Assembly: GCA_035295165.1 (NCBI GenBank)
Contig: DATGJN010000114.1
Span: 12,501 to 64,029, forward strand
Reading direction: 5' to 3'
Length of the DNA: 51,529 bases
Origin: a bacterium
GTDB taxonomy: Bacteria; Sysuimicrobiota; Sysuimicrobiia; Sysuimicrobiales; Segetimicrobiaceae
A program made the translations under genes and the position numbers. The notes beneath the pieces are model-generated. The model had not been told where the DNA came from. It saw only the letters and a program-made list of their open reading frames with translations, and searched no databases. Below are positions 21,030 through 32,731 of the stretch, piece after piece; within the stretch, counting starts at the first letter, position 1, and the number at the start of each line of letters is the position of its first letter.

Positions 21030-21889
21030 ACAAGGTGATGAGTACCGAGGACGTGATCGCGCAGATCCCGGACGGGGCGACAGTCGCGATCGGCGGCTCT
21101 TCGCTCTCCCGGAAGCCGATGGCGCTGGTGCGGGCGCTCGCCCGAAGCGATCGCCGCGACCTGCGCATCATCGTCAACGTCGGCGGGCCCGAGGTGGATC
21201 TGCTGCTCGGCATGGGCAAGGTCGCCGAGGTCATCTTTGCGTTCGTCGGGTTCGAGGTGATGGGGCTGGCGCCGCATTTTCGCCGGGCCCGGCAGGAGGG
21301 TACCGTCAAGTTCCAGGAGTGGACAGAGTACACCGTGATGGCGGGGCTGGACGCGACGATCAAACACGTGCCGTTCCTGCCCACCCACTCCACGCTCGGC
21401 ACCGACGTGCTGCGGGTCAACACGGCGTTCAAAACGATCCAGGATCCGTTCGCCGGCGAGACGCTCGTCGCCGTCCCGGCCCTGCGCCCCGACGTCGCGC
21501 TACTGCACGTGAACCTCGCCGATCCCCAGGGGAACGGCGTCGTGCTCGGCGACGGACACATGGATGCGCTGTGCGCGAAAGCCGCGCGCAAGACGTTCCT
21601 GTCCGCGGAGCAGATCCTGCTCCCCGAGCGTCTGCAGACCTACGGGCGCGACGTGCACATCTTCCGGACAATGGTGACCGGCGTCGTCGAAGCCCCGTGG
21701 GGCGCCCACCTGACCGGGTGCGCGCCCGAGTACCGGGCGGACCTCCAGCACGTGCAGGAGTACCTGGCCGCCGCGCGCGACGGCACGGGGTGGCACGAGT
21801 ACCTGGAGCGCTACGTCTACGTGAGTCACCGGGAGTACGTGCGCGCGCTCGGCGGCGAGCACACGCTGGGGGAGCGGCTGCGAGTGTAG
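21026..21889 (+). CDS. class I CoA-transferase, alpha subunit (GctA/IpdA-like)
   Basis: This 287-residue protein of the class I CoA-transferase family has the alpha-subunit layout. [18 protein letters not shown] is the N-terminal CoA-loop region, [12 protein letters not shown] comes next, and later [20 protein letters not shown] is the typical alpha-subunit signature. Members move CoA between acyl groups or, in the IpdAB branch, open rings of steroid-derived acyl-CoAs. The pair here cannot be assigned to one branch by eye. The ATG at 21026 overlaps the reductase stop and follows GGGGAGG. The beta subunit follows after 78 bases, so the two form one enzyme within the fab-like operon. Confidence 0.8.
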   Translation: MNKVMSTEDVIAQIPDGATVAIGGSSLSRKPMALVRALARSDRRDLRIIVNVGGPEVDLLLGMGKVAEVIFAFVGFEVMGLAPHFRRARQEGTVKFQEWTEYTVMAGLDATIKHVPFLPTHSTLGTDVLRVNTAFKTIQDPFAGETLVAVPALRPDVALLHVNLADPQGNGVVLGDGHMDALCAKAARKTFLSAEQILLPERLQTYGRDVHIFRTMVTGVVEAPWGAHLTGCAPEYRADLQHVQEYLAAARDGTGWHEYLERYVYVSHREYVRALGGEHTLGERLRV

Positions 21890-21967
21890 CGCGCCGCGGT
21901 CGACGCCCCGCACGGGCCTCGGCCGCACGCACCGGACGCAAGCGATGCAGCGAGGGGGGAATCGGCG

Positions 21968-22813
21968 ATGACCGACTACACCATCGACGAGTTGATCATC
22001 ACGTGCATGTCGCGGGAGCTGCGCGGCGAGCTGCTGGTCAGCTCCGTGACCGCGTTTGGATCGCTCGCGGCGCACTTGGCGCGAAGCACGCATGCGCCGG
22101 ACCTGGCGGTGCTCTCGACGCCGGAATCGGGCATGGATGCGGTACCCCTTCCCACCCTCTCGCTCGGCCAGTTCCTGACCGAGAACCAGCGGGCGATCCC
22201 GCTCACGATGGAGGACATCTTCGACGCCATCTTCACCGACCGGTTCCGCATCTGGATCAACCCGGCGCAGATCGACCAGTACGGCAACGTCAACATCTCC
22301 GTGATCGGCCCGTGGGAGAAGCCGAAGGTCGCGCTGGTCGGCGCGCGGGGGATCCCGGAAGACACGAGCCATCTCTCCCAGGGCCTGTACTATCTGACCC
22401 AACACTCGCCGCGCGCTGTCGTGGAGCGCGTGGACTTCATCAGCGGCGCCGGCTACAACCCCGAGCGCCGCCAGACACTCGGCGCGGCTGGTGCGCCGAC
22501 CTGTCTCGTCACCCCCCTGGGCGTGTTCGGCTGGAACCCCGACTCCGGCCGGATGGTCGTGCGGAGCCTGCACCCAGGGGTGAGCCCCGACGCGGTGCGC
22601 GAGGCCACCGGGTTTGCGATCGAGCTCGGGGCCGGCATCCCCACCACGGAACCGCCGACCGCGGAACAGATCGCCATCATCCACGCGGCCGACCCGCTCG
22701 AGGTACGCAAGCTCGAGCTCCTGTCCGGCAAGGAGGCGGCGGAGAAGTTCGCCGTCATTTACGAGCGCGAGCGTCAGGCGCTGCACGCCGCCTGGCCGCG
22801 CCGCCGGCAGTGA
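21968..22813 (+). CDS. class I CoA-transferase, beta subunit (GctB/IpdB-like)
   Basis: This 281-residue partner of the preceding alpha subunit shows the family stretches RIWINPAQIDQYGNVNISVIG, LVGARGIPED, RVDFISGAGYNP and CLVTPLGVFG. In true transferases the catalytic Glu of the beta subunit sits in an ENG-like motif. Here the corresponding region reads STPESGMDAVP, which may keep the Glu. The IpdB-type hydrolases, which lack it, therefore cannot be excluded. An excellent ribosome site (GAGGGGGGA) precedes the ATG at 21968. It is part of the plus-strand cluster between the FabL-like and BadH-like reductases. Confidence 0.8.
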   Translation: MTDYTIDELIITCMSRELRGELLVSSVTAFGSLAAHLARSTHAPDLAVLSTPESGMDAVPLPTLSLGQFLTENQRAIPLTMEDIFDAIFTDRFRIWINPAQIDQYGNVNISVIGPWEKPKVALVGARGIPEDTSHLSQGLYYLTQHSPRAVVERVDFISGAGYNPERRQTLGAAGAPTCLVTPLGVFGWNPDSGRMVVRSLHPGVSPDAVREATGFAIELGAGIPTTEPPTAEQIAIIHAADPLEVRKLELLSGKEAAEKFAVIYERERQALHAAWPRRRQ

Positions 22814-22855
22814 CGCGCGCGCCGGCGAGCACGCCGCGCTGAGGAGATGCGTGCT

Positions 22856-23623
22856 GTGACCGACGCCTCGCTCGCGGGCCGCCGCGCGATCGTCACCGGC
22901 GGCGGACGGGGCATCGGACGAGCGACCGCGCTCAAGCTGGCCGCGCTGGGTGCCGACGTCGCGGTCGTCTCCCGGACCGAGCGGGAGATCGCCGGCGTCG
23001 CCGCCGAACTCCGGGAGCGGGGCGTGCGGGCCGCGGCGGTTCCCGCCGACCTCACGACCTTCGACGCCTGCCGCGCCGCGATCGAGAGCGCCACGCGCGC
23101 GCTCGGCGGGATCGAGATCTTGATCAACAACGCCGGGTGGACGCTCACGAGCGCGTTCCTCGACGAAGATGAGTCGTACTGGCGCCGCGTCGTGGACGCG
23201 AACCTCTGGAGCACCGTGTTCTGCAGCCGGGTCGCGCTCGAGTGGATGGTCGCGCACGGCGGCGGGACGATCGTGAACGTGGCGAGCGACGCCGGGCGCG
23301 TGGGCACCGCCGGCGAGGCGATCTACTCGGCCGCCAAGGGCGGCGTGATCAGCCTCACCCGGTCGCTGGCCCGCGAGATGGCCCGGTACCAGGTCCGTGT
23401 CAACTGCGTGTGTCCCGGTCCCACGGAGACGGCGGTCCTGACCGAGAACCAGAGCGACCCCGCGCACGCCGGGAAGATCGAGCGGATGATCCGATTGATC
23501 CCGATGCGCCGGGTCGCGCAAGCGGAAGAGATCGCCGACGCCGTCGCGTTCTTCTGCACGGACGCGTCGCGCTACATCACCGGTCAGGTGCTGAGCGTCT
23601 CCGGCGGGCTGACGATGGTCTGA
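22856..23623 (+). CDS. SDR family oxidoreductase, BadH/FabG-like
   Basis: This 255-residue short-chain dehydrogenase has TGGGRGIG, the NNAG motif and the standard Tyr157-x3-Lys161 active site. The stretch VNVASDAGRVGTAGEAIYSAAKGGVISLTR, followed by VNCVCPGPTET, closely matches 2-hydroxycyclohexanecarboxyl-CoA dehydrogenase (BadH) and related hydroxyacyl-CoA dehydrogenases. It could oxidise or reduce a 3-hydroxyacyl thioester and may fill the FabG step in this cluster. I place the start at GTG 22856, nine bases after GAGGAG. The ATG at 22847 is directly against the ribosome site and so less likely. It lies 42 bases after the CoA-transferase beta subunit. Confidence 0.85.
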   Translation: MTDASLAGRRAIVTGGGRGIGRATALKLAALGADVAVVSRTEREIAGVAAELRERGVRAAAVPADLTTFDACRAAIESATRALGGIEILINNAGWTLTSAFLDEDESYWRRVVDANLWSTVFCSRVALEWMVAHGGGTIVNVASDAGRVGTAGEAIYSAAKGGVISLTRSLAREMARYQVRVNCVCPGPTETAVLTENQSDPAHAGKIERMIRLIPMRRVAQAEEIADAVAFFCTDASRYITGQVLSVSGGLTMV

Positions 23624-23732
23624 GCTGGCCTCCCGCAGGCCGCAGCCAGCCGCGAAGGAGGCAACGAGTGATCCACAGGACCAGCGCGAGCCGCACCGCG
23701 ACGCCCCGCGTCCGCTCGACGGAGCCCGTGCC

Positions 23733-24797
23733 ATGACGACCGGAGACGCTCCGATCCGAGTCGCGGTCGACTGCATGGGCGGCGACCGCGCGCCGCGGGA
23801 GATCATCCCGGGCGCGCTCGCGGCCGCGCGCGCGCACGGGTTGCACGTCCTGCTCGTCGGCGTGCCCGACGAAATCACACCGCTCCTGCCCGCCGATGTG
23901 GCGGCCCGCCTCGGGTCCGCGCCGGCGCATGCGGCCGAGCGCCCCGGCGTGGAAGTGGTCACGAGCGACCGCGCCGTGCCCGAGGGCGCCCCACCGCTTC
24001 AAACGCTCCGCGCGATGCCGAAGGCGTCGATGTCGGTGACGATGCGCCTCGTTCACGACGGACGGGCGGACGCCGCCGTCAGCGCGGGCAGCACCGGTCC
24101 GACGCTGCTCGCGGCGATCCGTGAGATCGGCATGATCGAGGGCGTGCGGCGCGCGTGCGTCGGCCGGCAGATCTTGGAGATCCATCCGCACACGTTCCTG
24201 ATCGATCTCGGCCCCACGATCGACTGCGAAGCGCATCACCTCGTCGAGTTCGCGGTGATGGGCACGACGTACATGCGCGTGTTCGGCGGAGTCCCAGACC
24301 CCACGGTGGCCCTGCTCAGCAACGGCCGCGAACCCGGCAAGGGCAACAAGGTCGTCAAGCAGGCCGCGGAGCTCCTCGGCCGCAGCGGACTCCGATACGT
24401 CGGGCTCCTCGAGGGACATCACCTGATGGCTGGCGAGGCGAACGTCGTGGTCTGCGACGGGTTTGTCGGCAACGCCGTCCTGAAGACCGTGGAGGGACTC
24501 GGGCGCGAGACCGCGGCGTGGCTCAGGCGCGAGCTCGAGGACGCGCTGCCCCCCGAGCGCCTGGACGCCCTTGCCGTCCGGCTCGTCGAGTGGACGAACC
24601 CGATCGACCTACGGGGCAGCCTGCCGTTGCTCGGCGTGCGCGGCAACGTCGTCATGGCGCACGGCGCCTCCGACCGGGCCGCGATCCAGGCCGCGATCGC
24701 GCAGGCCGTCCAGGCGGTGCGCGGCGGGTTCGTGGAGAAGCTGCGCGCGGCGCTCGCCGAGACCCGCGGGCGCATCAGCCGATCGGGAGCGACGTAG
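23733..24797 (+). CDS. plsX: phosphate acyltransferase PlsX
   Basis: PlsX turns acyl-ACP into acyl-phosphate, the first step of phospholipid synthesis with PlsY. The 354-residue protein has VDCMGGDRAPREIIPGAL near the start, SVTMRLVHDGRADAAVSAGSTGP (the usual SAGNTGA region), and late segments NPIDLRGSLPLLGVRG (commonly YGGAPLLGV) and VMAHGASDRAAI (commonly HGSS). The ATG at 23733 has no strong ribosome site. It closes the plus-strand acyl cluster, 109 bases after the BadH-like gene, and runs convergent with the glycosidase. In many bacteria plsX sits with fabH/fabD/acpP, which are absent here. Confidence 0.9.
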   Translation: MTTGDAPIRVAVDCMGGDRAPREIIPGALAAARAHGLHVLLVGVPDEITPLLPADVAARLGSAPAHAAERPGVEVVTSDRAVPEGAPPLQTLRAMPKASMSVTMRLVHDGRADAAVSAGSTGPTLLAAIREIGMIEGVRRACVGRQILEIHPHTFLIDLGPTIDCEAHHLVEFAVMGTTYMRVFGGVPDPTVALLSNGREPGKGNKVVKQAAELLGRSGLRYVGLLEGHHLMAGEANVVVCDGFVGNAVLKTVEGLGRETAAWLRRELEDALPPERLDALAVRLVEWTNPIDLRGSLPLLGVRGNVVMAHGASDRAAIQAAIAQAVQAVRGGFVEKLRAALAETRGRISRSGAT

Positions 24798-24884
24798 CCC
24801 GAGCCGGTTCGTGCCCCAGGTGACCGGCGTCCCATGGGGAGCGTGCGCGTGCGCCGTTCATCTGCGACGCACGCCGCGCCGTCC

Positions 24885-26177
24885 TCACACCGATGCCCGA
24901 ATCTTCCGCAGGAGCAGGTCGACCACCAACGCCGCCGTCCACGAGAAATCGCCGCCCCCCAATCCCTCGCCGGTCGACGCGTGAAAGTACTCGCACCATC
25001 CGGCCCGGCGCACGAGATCGATCGTCGCATCCGCGAGGGCGCTGGCGTCATCCCGGAGCCCCAACTCCTCCAACCCGCGGACGACAAACCAGTTCGTGTT
25101 AACCCAGGCGGGGCCGCGCCAGTAGCGGGCCGGCTCGAACTGCGGCTGGTCCGGCAGCACGGTCGGGAGCGGCTGACACCCCCGGCACCGATCACGATAT
25201 CGCCGGTACATCTCCTTGGCCTCACGCACGTCGACCACCCCGGCAAAGACCGCGCCGAGACCGGCGATCGTGTGCACGGGGATACGCCGGCCTGCGCGCA
25301 CGTCGAAGTCCAGAAACAAACAGGACGGCTCGTCCCAGAGTTCCGCCCGATAGGCGTCGCGAAACGCACGCAGCTCCTCCGCCGGCACGTCCGCCGACCG
25401 CCCGAGCGCGGCGGCGATACGGTTCAGATCGAGCGCCGCGCGGTACCAGATCGCGTTGAAGAGCGCATCGTACACGGCAAACGGCGTGTGCGGCAGGAAC
25501 GAGGTCAGCTCGTACCGATGCGCGGCGATCAGCTCCACAAGATACAGGTAGAGGTCGTAGTCGGCGCTGCGGGGCCGCTCCGCCGCCGCCACGACCCCGG
25601 TGTCGTGCCGGGTGTACGCACGGGACGGCCGGAAGCCGCCCTGGGTGGCAAAGTCCCACCTGGGGGCGTTGTCGAGCCCGCTTTCCCAGGGATGCACGAG
25701 CACGATCAGGGGGGACCCGGCAACCGTGCGGTCCCGCGAGAAGAACCGCAGCGCATCGCGCAACGCCTCGTAGATCCGCGCCCACCACGCGTGCCGGACA
25801 CCCGCATTCCGCTGCGCGAGGCCCGCCCAGTACACCGCGGTGGGAAGGACGGGCGGGTGGGAGATGCCGCTCGTCCGCTCCCCGGCCCGCCGCACCGGGA
25901 CATCCGGCCACCACTCCGGCCCGGGGAAATACCCGCTCACCCCGGGGTTGTAGTGGATGTGCGGCAGCATGCCGTTCGCCCACTGCGCGGCCAGGAGCGC
26001 ATCGACCTCCCGCTCCATCCGCGGCCAGTCCAGGTGCGCGAGGGCGAGCGCCACGAACGCGCTGTCCCAGTTCCACTGGTGCGGGTACAGCCGCGGGCTC
26101 GGGCGTGTGTAGTCGCCCATGTCGTTCCGGCGCAACACAGCGAGCGCCTGCGGGATGAGATCGGGCGTCGCGACCAC
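24885..26177 (-). CDS. MGH1-like glycoside hydrolase (GH63 type)
   Basis: This 430-residue (alpha/alpha)6-barrel glycosidase resembles the mannosylglycerate/glucosylglycerate hydrolase branch of GH63. QWNWDSAF (about 34-41), ANGMLPHIHY, LVHPWESGLDNAPRWD (about 160-175), YWRGPAWVNTNW and the final FSWTAAL are the family landmarks. They include the acidic pair expected for an inverting mechanism. There is no signal peptide, so it acts in the cytoplasm, probably on the glycoside imported by the ABC system encoded upstream. The start is GTG at 26177, 8 bases after the ATPase gene. The exact substrate (mannosylglycerate, glucosylglycerate or another alpha-glycoside) is inferred, not shown. Confidence 0.8.
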   Translation of the reverse strand: MVATPDLIPQALAVLRRNDMGDYTRPSPRLYPHQWNWDSAFVALALAHLDWPRMEREVDALLAAQWANGMLPHIHYNPGVSGYFPGPEWWPDVPVRRAGERTSGISHPPVLPTAVYWAGLAQRNAGVRHAWWARIYEALRDALRFFSRDRTVAGSPLIVLVHPWESGLDNAPRWDFATQGGFRPSRAYTRHDTGVVAAAERPRSADYDLYLYLVELIAAHRYELTSFLPHTPFAVYDALFNAIWYRAALDLNRIAAALGRSADVPAEELRAFRDAYRAELWDEPSCLFLDFDVRAGRRIPVHTIAGLGAVFAGVVDVREAKEMYRRYRDRCRGCQPLPTVLPDQPQFEPARYWRGPAWVNTNWFVVRGLEELGLRDDASALADATIDLVRRAGWCEYFHASTGEGLGGGDFSWTAALVVDLLLRKIRASV

Positions 26178-26185
26178 GGTGCCTG

Positions 26186-27277
<1,092 letters not shown>

Positions 27278-27344
27278 GTCACCACCCCGTCCGTTGTCAC
27301 ACACGCGCCCGCGCGTCCCGCGCGGGCGTCGAGTCACCCCGGGA

Positions 27345-28160
27345 TCAGCGGACTGTAACCCCCCACAGCGTCAACAGGTAGCGGCGGATCAACAGCATGA
27401 TCACCAAGGCAGGCACGATCATGAAGAACCCGCCGGCGAACCGGTAGTCCAGCGGCGCGCCGCCGCCGCCCCCCATGACGGCGCTCAGGATCAGCGCCGG
27501 GAGCGTCCGGTGATCGACCGTGAGGATCGTGGCCGCGAACACCTCGTTCCACGAGATGATAAAGGTGAAGATCCCGGCCGCGGCCAACCCCGGCAGCGCC
27601 ATCGGCAGCGTAATGCGCAGCACCGCCTGCAGGCGGCTGCTGCCGAGCGTCATCGCCGCCTCTTCCAGCTCGTACGAGATCGCCACGAAGATGCCGGTCA
27701 CCATCGTCATCACGAACGGTACGGCGAGCGCGGTGTGGACCAGCGCCACGCCGACGAGCGTGTCGTAGAGGCCCCAGCGAATGAACGCGACCGCCAGCGG
27801 AATCGCGAGGATCGTGACCGGGAACATCTTCGTGGTCAGCACCAGCAGCTGCACGGCGTCCCGCCCGCGGAATCGGAACCGCGCGATCGCGTACGCCGTC
27901 GGCGCGGAGATGACGAACGCGAATCCGATCGTCATGAGCGCCACCTCCAGACTGTTCCAGGTGGACTGGAGGACGTCCGTCGAGTTCAGGAAGGCCCGCA
28001 TCGTGTCGAGCGTGAACCGGGTAGGCCAGATCGGGCGCGGCCACGTGTACAGGGCCTCCCGGGGCGTGAACGCGGCGAGGGTAATCAGGACGAGCGGGAA
28101 CACTACCCACGCGGCGATGAGCGTGACGGCGCTGTAGACGACCAACCGCCGGAACGTCAT
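27345..28160 (-). CDS. ABC carbohydrate permease, MalG-like
   Basis: This 271-residue permease has six predicted membrane helices and the coupling-helix EAA loop read as YELEEAAMTLGSSRLQAVLR, followed by ITLPMALPG. It starts with MTFRRLVVYSAVTLIAAWVVFP, and the ATG at 28160 overlaps the stop of the other permease as ATGA. Together they form the membrane channel of a carbohydrate importer (CUT1 family). The stop lies 67 bases before the ATPase start. Confidence 0.92.
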   Translation of the reverse strand: MTFRRLVVYSAVTLIAAWVVFPLVLITLAAFTPREALYTWPRPIWPTRFTLDTMRAFLNSTDVLQSTWNSLEVALMTIGFAFVISAPTAYAIARFRFRGRDAVQLLVLTTKMFPVTILAIPLAVAFIRWGLYDTLVGVALVHTALAVPFVMTMVTGIFVAISYELEEAAMTLGSSRLQAVLRITLPMALPGLAAAGIFTFIISWNEVFAATILTVDHRTLPALILSAVMGGGGGAPLDYRFAGGFFMIVPALVIMLLIRRYLLTLWGVTVR

Positions 28161-29023
28161 CCGCGTACCTCGCCGGCCCGCGGCCGGAGCACGCGCAGAT
28201 ACGTCCAGGTGAACGCGGCCGAAAGCAGGAGGATCAGCGTGCCGTAGGCGCTCGCCACGTTCGGGTTGCGGTACAGCGCGTACCACAGATAGGACTCGCC
28301 GGCCAGCACGGGCACCAGGCGCCCGGTCAGCATCATGACGGTCGCGAACACCTCAAACGCGAGGATCGTGCGGATGATCAGCGCCGTCTGCAGGCTGCCG
28401 CGGAGCAGCGGAAGCGTCACGTGCCGGAGCGTCTGCCACGGGCTGGCGCCGAACACCTGCGCCGTCTCCGCATAGTCCTTCGGGATCAGCTGCAGGCCGC
28501 TCAGCAGGATCAGCATGACGATCGCCGTGGCGCGCCACACCTCCGTGAGGAGAATCGCCGCGAACAGCCAGCCCGGTTGATCGTAGGTCAGGTAGGGGCC
28601 CGGCTGCGAGATCCAGCCGACCGCGGACAGCAAGGCGTTGAGGTAGCCGCGTTCCGTGAAGATCGAGAGCCAGATCAGCCCGGCCGCAAGATCCGAAATC
28701 CCGATCGGCACCGCGCAGAGATAGAGAAAGATCGTGTGTCCCGCAAAGCGCGTCTGGACCAGCATCGCCATCGCGAGGCCGAGCGCGATCTGCAGGGGAA
28801 TGGCGATCGCGGTGATCAGGAGCGTGTCGCGGACCGCGGGAAGGAAGTAGAGGTCCGACGTCATTCGTTGCACGTGCTCGAGCGTCAGCCGCCCGGTCTG
28901 CGCGTTGGTGACCCCGAGGACAAACGCCTGCACCATGGGGTAGACGACGAACACGCCAAGGAACGCCAACGTGGGCAGCACCAGCAGGTACGGGAGCCAC
29001 GCCGTTCGCCTGGATCGGGCCAC
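28157..29023 (-). CDS. ABC carbohydrate permease, MalF-like
   Basis: This 288-residue permease has six to seven predicted helices. The first follows a short basic N-terminus (RSRRTAWLPYLLVLP), as in the MalF/UgpA group. The EAA loop reads DYAETAQVFGASPWQTLRH followed by VTLPLLRGS. It has no large periplasmic insert like that of E. coli MalF. The GTG start at 29023 is 24 bases after the binding-protein gene. The ribosome site is weak. It pairs with the next permease through a 4-base overlap. Confidence 0.92.
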   Translation of the reverse strand: MARSRRTAWLPYLLVLPTLAFLGVFVVYPMVQAFVLGVTNAQTGRLTLEHVQRMTSDLYFLPAVRDTLLITAIAIPLQIALGLAMAMLVQTRFAGHTIFLYLCAVPIGISDLAAGLIWLSIFTERGYLNALLSAVGWISQPGPYLTYDQPGWLFAAILLTEVWRATAIVMLILLSGLQLIPKDYAETAQVFGASPWQTLRHVTLPLLRGSLQTALIIRTILAFEVFATVMMLTGRLVPVLAGESYLWYALYRNPNVASAYGTLILLLSAAFTWTYLRVLRPRAGEVRG

Positions 29024-29047
29024 CGGTCCGTCGCGGCCGAGAACCAG

Positions 29048-30397
29048 TTAATCCAGCTTGCAGGGCGTGATCGCCGGGTCTGGCGGCGGGCACACCGCGT
29101 TTTGCGCTCGGTACAGATCTTCCAGCTTGCGGCCCTGATCGTTGAGCACGTCCTGGATGTTCTTGCCCTCGACGGCGATCAGCCTGAACGTGTCGGCGTA
29201 GATCGGGACGAACTCGCCGGTCCGGGCGCCCAATCCCACGGGCAGCAGCGCCGTGTGCGCGTCCGGGGCACCCGCCTGCGCGGAGACGCCGTCCGCGACG
29301 ACCTTCACCCACCCCGAGCTCACGGTCTTCGCGACTTCGGGCGACACGGGGAAGAACCCGTCGCCCTCGAGCGTGGTCAGTTGGGTCGACGGCCGGGTGA
29401 GGTACTCGATCAGGCGCGCCCCTGTGTCCGGGTCCGGGGCGTTCTTCGGGATCGAGAGCCCCACGATCACCGAGAGGAACGACCGTCCCCGCGGCCCCGC
29501 CGGCGAGGGCAGGATGACAAAGTCGTCGGGCCGCTGGCGCACGGCGGGGATCAACCGCGCGGTGTGATCCCACGCCACCCACACCTCGCCCAGCAGCAGC
29601 GGTTCGTACATGAACTCGTAGGTGAACGACGACGGGTGCGTAACGCCCCAGAGCTGCCGGAGGTACCGCCACATCGCCACGGCGTCGGGAGACTTGAACC
29701 GCTTGACCTGGGCGCCGGTAAACGACGGGTACGCATAGCCGTGGATGAACCGGCCGTACAACCCCTGCGGGCCGACCGGGAACCCGAGCCGGCGCTGCCC
29801 GGTGGCCTGCTGGATCGCCTGTCCCCACTGGAAGAGGTCGTCGTACGTCATCCGCATCGGGTTACGGCCCTTGGGGAAATACTGCAGCGACGCCTTCGTA
29901 GCCGCGAAGACATAGGTCGCCTGCATCCACGGGATGAACGCCTGCATCCCGCCCATGTGAGAGGCGTTCAGCAGATCCTTGTAAAATGTGCGGTCTTTCA
30001 TCCCGTCCAGCTGCTTCTGAAGGGGGGCCATGTCCCGCACGATGTTGGAGCTGAGGAGAATCGGATAGATGCCGTGGAGCGCGCCCGTGACGCCGATCGT
30101 GCCGTGCCCCGCCTTGGCCTCGGCCACCAGCCGATCGACGTACGGCCCATCGCCCTCGGCGATCAGCCGCACGGGCACGCCGGTCGCCTTGGTGAACCCG
30201 GAGAGCAGACTCGTCCGGGCCCACTCCTGCTCTTGGATCGGGATCAGCTGGTCCGTCGTGAACACGATCTCGGCGGGTGCCGCACCGAGCGCGGCCGGTT
30301 CGCCCAGCCGTGCCGCGGCCGCAGCGCCGACCAGCGCCGACCCCGCGGCGATGAACTGTCGTCTCGTGAGCCTGCCGGGATGCCGCCGCTCGGACAT
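29048..30397 (-). CDS. Tat-exported solute-binding protein (family 1)
   Basis: The 449-residue protein opens with a twin-arginine signal: LTRRQFIAAG with Arg12-Arg13, an Ala-rich hydrophobic stretch, and possible cleavage after about residue 40 (LGAAPAEIVF). The mature part has the two-lobe binding-protein look, with FTTDQLIPIQEQEW at the start of the domain and a C-terminal tail with two cysteines (VCPPPDPAITPC) that could form a disulfide. Export folded through Tat is common for sugar-binding proteins of this group. ATG 30397 follows GGAGAGGGAG. It is the first gene of the importer operon. No clear promoter was found in the 30398-30584 stretch upstream. Confidence 0.88.
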   Translation of the reverse strand: MSERRHPGRLTRRQFIAAGSALVGAAAAARLGEPAALGAAPAEIVFTTDQLIPIQEQEWARTSLLSGFTKATGVPVRLIAEGDGPYVDRLVAEAKAGHGTIGVTGALHGIYPILLSSNIVRDMAPLQKQLDGMKDRTFYKDLLNASHMGGMQAFIPWMQATYVFAATKASLQYFPKGRNPMRMTYDDLFQWGQAIQQATGQRRLGFPVGPQGLYGRFIHGYAYPSFTGAQVKRFKSPDAVAMWRYLRQLWGVTHPSSFTYEFMYEPLLLGEVWVAWDHTARLIPAVRQRPDDFVILPSPAGPRGRSFLSVIVGLSIPKNAPDPDTGARLIEYLTRPSTQLTTLEGDGFFPVSPEVAKTVSSGWVKVVADGVSAQAGAPDAHTALLPVGLGARTGEFVPIYADTFRLIAVEGKNIQDVLNDQGRKLEDLYRAQNAVCPPPDPAITPCKLD

Positions 30398-30584
30398 TGA
30401 GATCTCCCTCTCCGACGTGGTCCGGGTGGTGTGGCACGATGTGGTTCGTTCCGCCCGAGGCGAATCCTTCCGCGACCACGGCGGGATCGACAGCGCTCCG
30501 ACACCTGCGGTCGTGCGCGCTCGGTAACCGCGGGAGACCCCAGGGAGAGTCGCACCCGGGCGGCGCGCGCGCTCCCGGACACGC

Positions 30585-30618
30585 GAGCGCGGGGAGATCG
30601 AACGATCTCCCCGCGCTC
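30585..30618 (-). terminator. perfect 16-bp hairpin after groEL
   Basis: GAGCGCGGGGAGATCG (30585-30600), two A bases and the exact reverse complement (30603-30618) form an uninterrupted 16-bp stem, the longest perfect inverted repeat I noticed. It lies 52 bases past the groEL stop and upstream of the importer operon. There is no U tract on either side, so it is either a hairpin-only terminator or a stabilising 3' end for the groESL mRNA. The rest of 30398-30669 holds no gene. Confidence 0.65.
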
Positions 30619-30669
30619 ATGTCGCCAGCCCTGCCGATGGGGCGCCGTCCGCCCCACCCGCCTCGGTGC

Positions 30670-32295
<1,626 letters not shown>

Positions 32296-32607
32296 TTAGG
32301 CCCTCGCCTTGGCCTTCTCGCGGGTCACGATCGCGAGCACATCGCTCTCGCGCAGGATGAGATACTCCTCATCGTCCTGCTTGAACTCCGTTCCAGAGTA
32401 CTTCGCGAAGATGACGCGATCGCCGACCTTGACCTCCATCGGCACGCGGTCGCCCTTCTCGTTCCGTCCGCCGGGACCGACGGCCACGACCTCGGCCTCC
32501 TGCGGCTTCTCCTTGGCGGTGTCAGGCAGGACGATCCCGCCCTTCGTCTTCTCGAGCTCCGCCACCACCTTGACCACGATGCGATCCCCCAGTGGCTTCA
32601 GGTTCAT
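32296..32607 (-). CDS. groES: 10-kDa co-chaperonin GroES
   Basis: GroES caps the GroEL ring. The 103-residue protein has [13 protein letters not shown] at the N-terminus, the mobile loop [25 protein letters not shown] with the hydrophobic tripeptide IVL, and [16 protein letters not shown]. Two extra features are a slightly longer loop ([12 protein letters not shown]) and a basic Ala-rich tail. ATG 32607 is preceded by GGAAGGGAGG. The CIRCE operator starts 28 bases upstream. Confidence 0.98.
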   Translation of the reverse strand: MNLKPLGDRIVVKVVAELEKTKGGIVLPDTAKEKPQEAEVVAVGPGGRNEKGDRVPMEVKVGDRVIFAKYSGTEFKQDDEEYLILRESDVLAIVTREKAKARA

Positions 32608-32634
32608 ACGAGCCTCCCTTCCATGCGATGAGTC

Positions 32635-32661
32635 TTAGCACTCTATCATTGTGAGTGCTAA
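32635..32661 (-). promoter_or_regulatory. CIRCE operator (HrcA binding site)
   Basis: TTAGCACTC-N9-GAGTGCTAA, a perfect 9-bp inverted repeat with the canonical 9-base spacer, lies between the promoter and groES. It is the binding site of the HrcA heat-shock repressor, so groESL is repressed at normal temperature and released when HrcA is sequestered. hrcA itself is not in the window. Confidence 0.97.
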
Positions 32662-32670
32662 TCTATCCCA

Positions 32671-32700
32671 ACTATAGGGAAACAGGCCGAAGCCAGGCAA
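32671..32700 (-). promoter_or_regulatory. groESL promoter
   Basis: On the minus strand TTGCCT (32700-32695), an 18-base spacer and TATAGT (32676-32671). The start of transcription would fall at the edge of the CIRCE element, the layout seen at CIRCE-regulated groE operons. Confidence 0.65.
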
Positions 32701-32731
32701 CATCAAATTCGATCGAAAACAGGGTGTGTTG

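Noticed and set aside
23624-23732. A small gene between the BadH-like SDR and plsX
   Set aside because: The stretch has only short frames without ribosome sites or similarity.
30398-30584. Promoter or riboswitch upstream of the solute-binding protein
   Set aside because: No -10/-35 pair with acceptable spacing and no recognised RNA fold could be found, although the operon must have a promoter.
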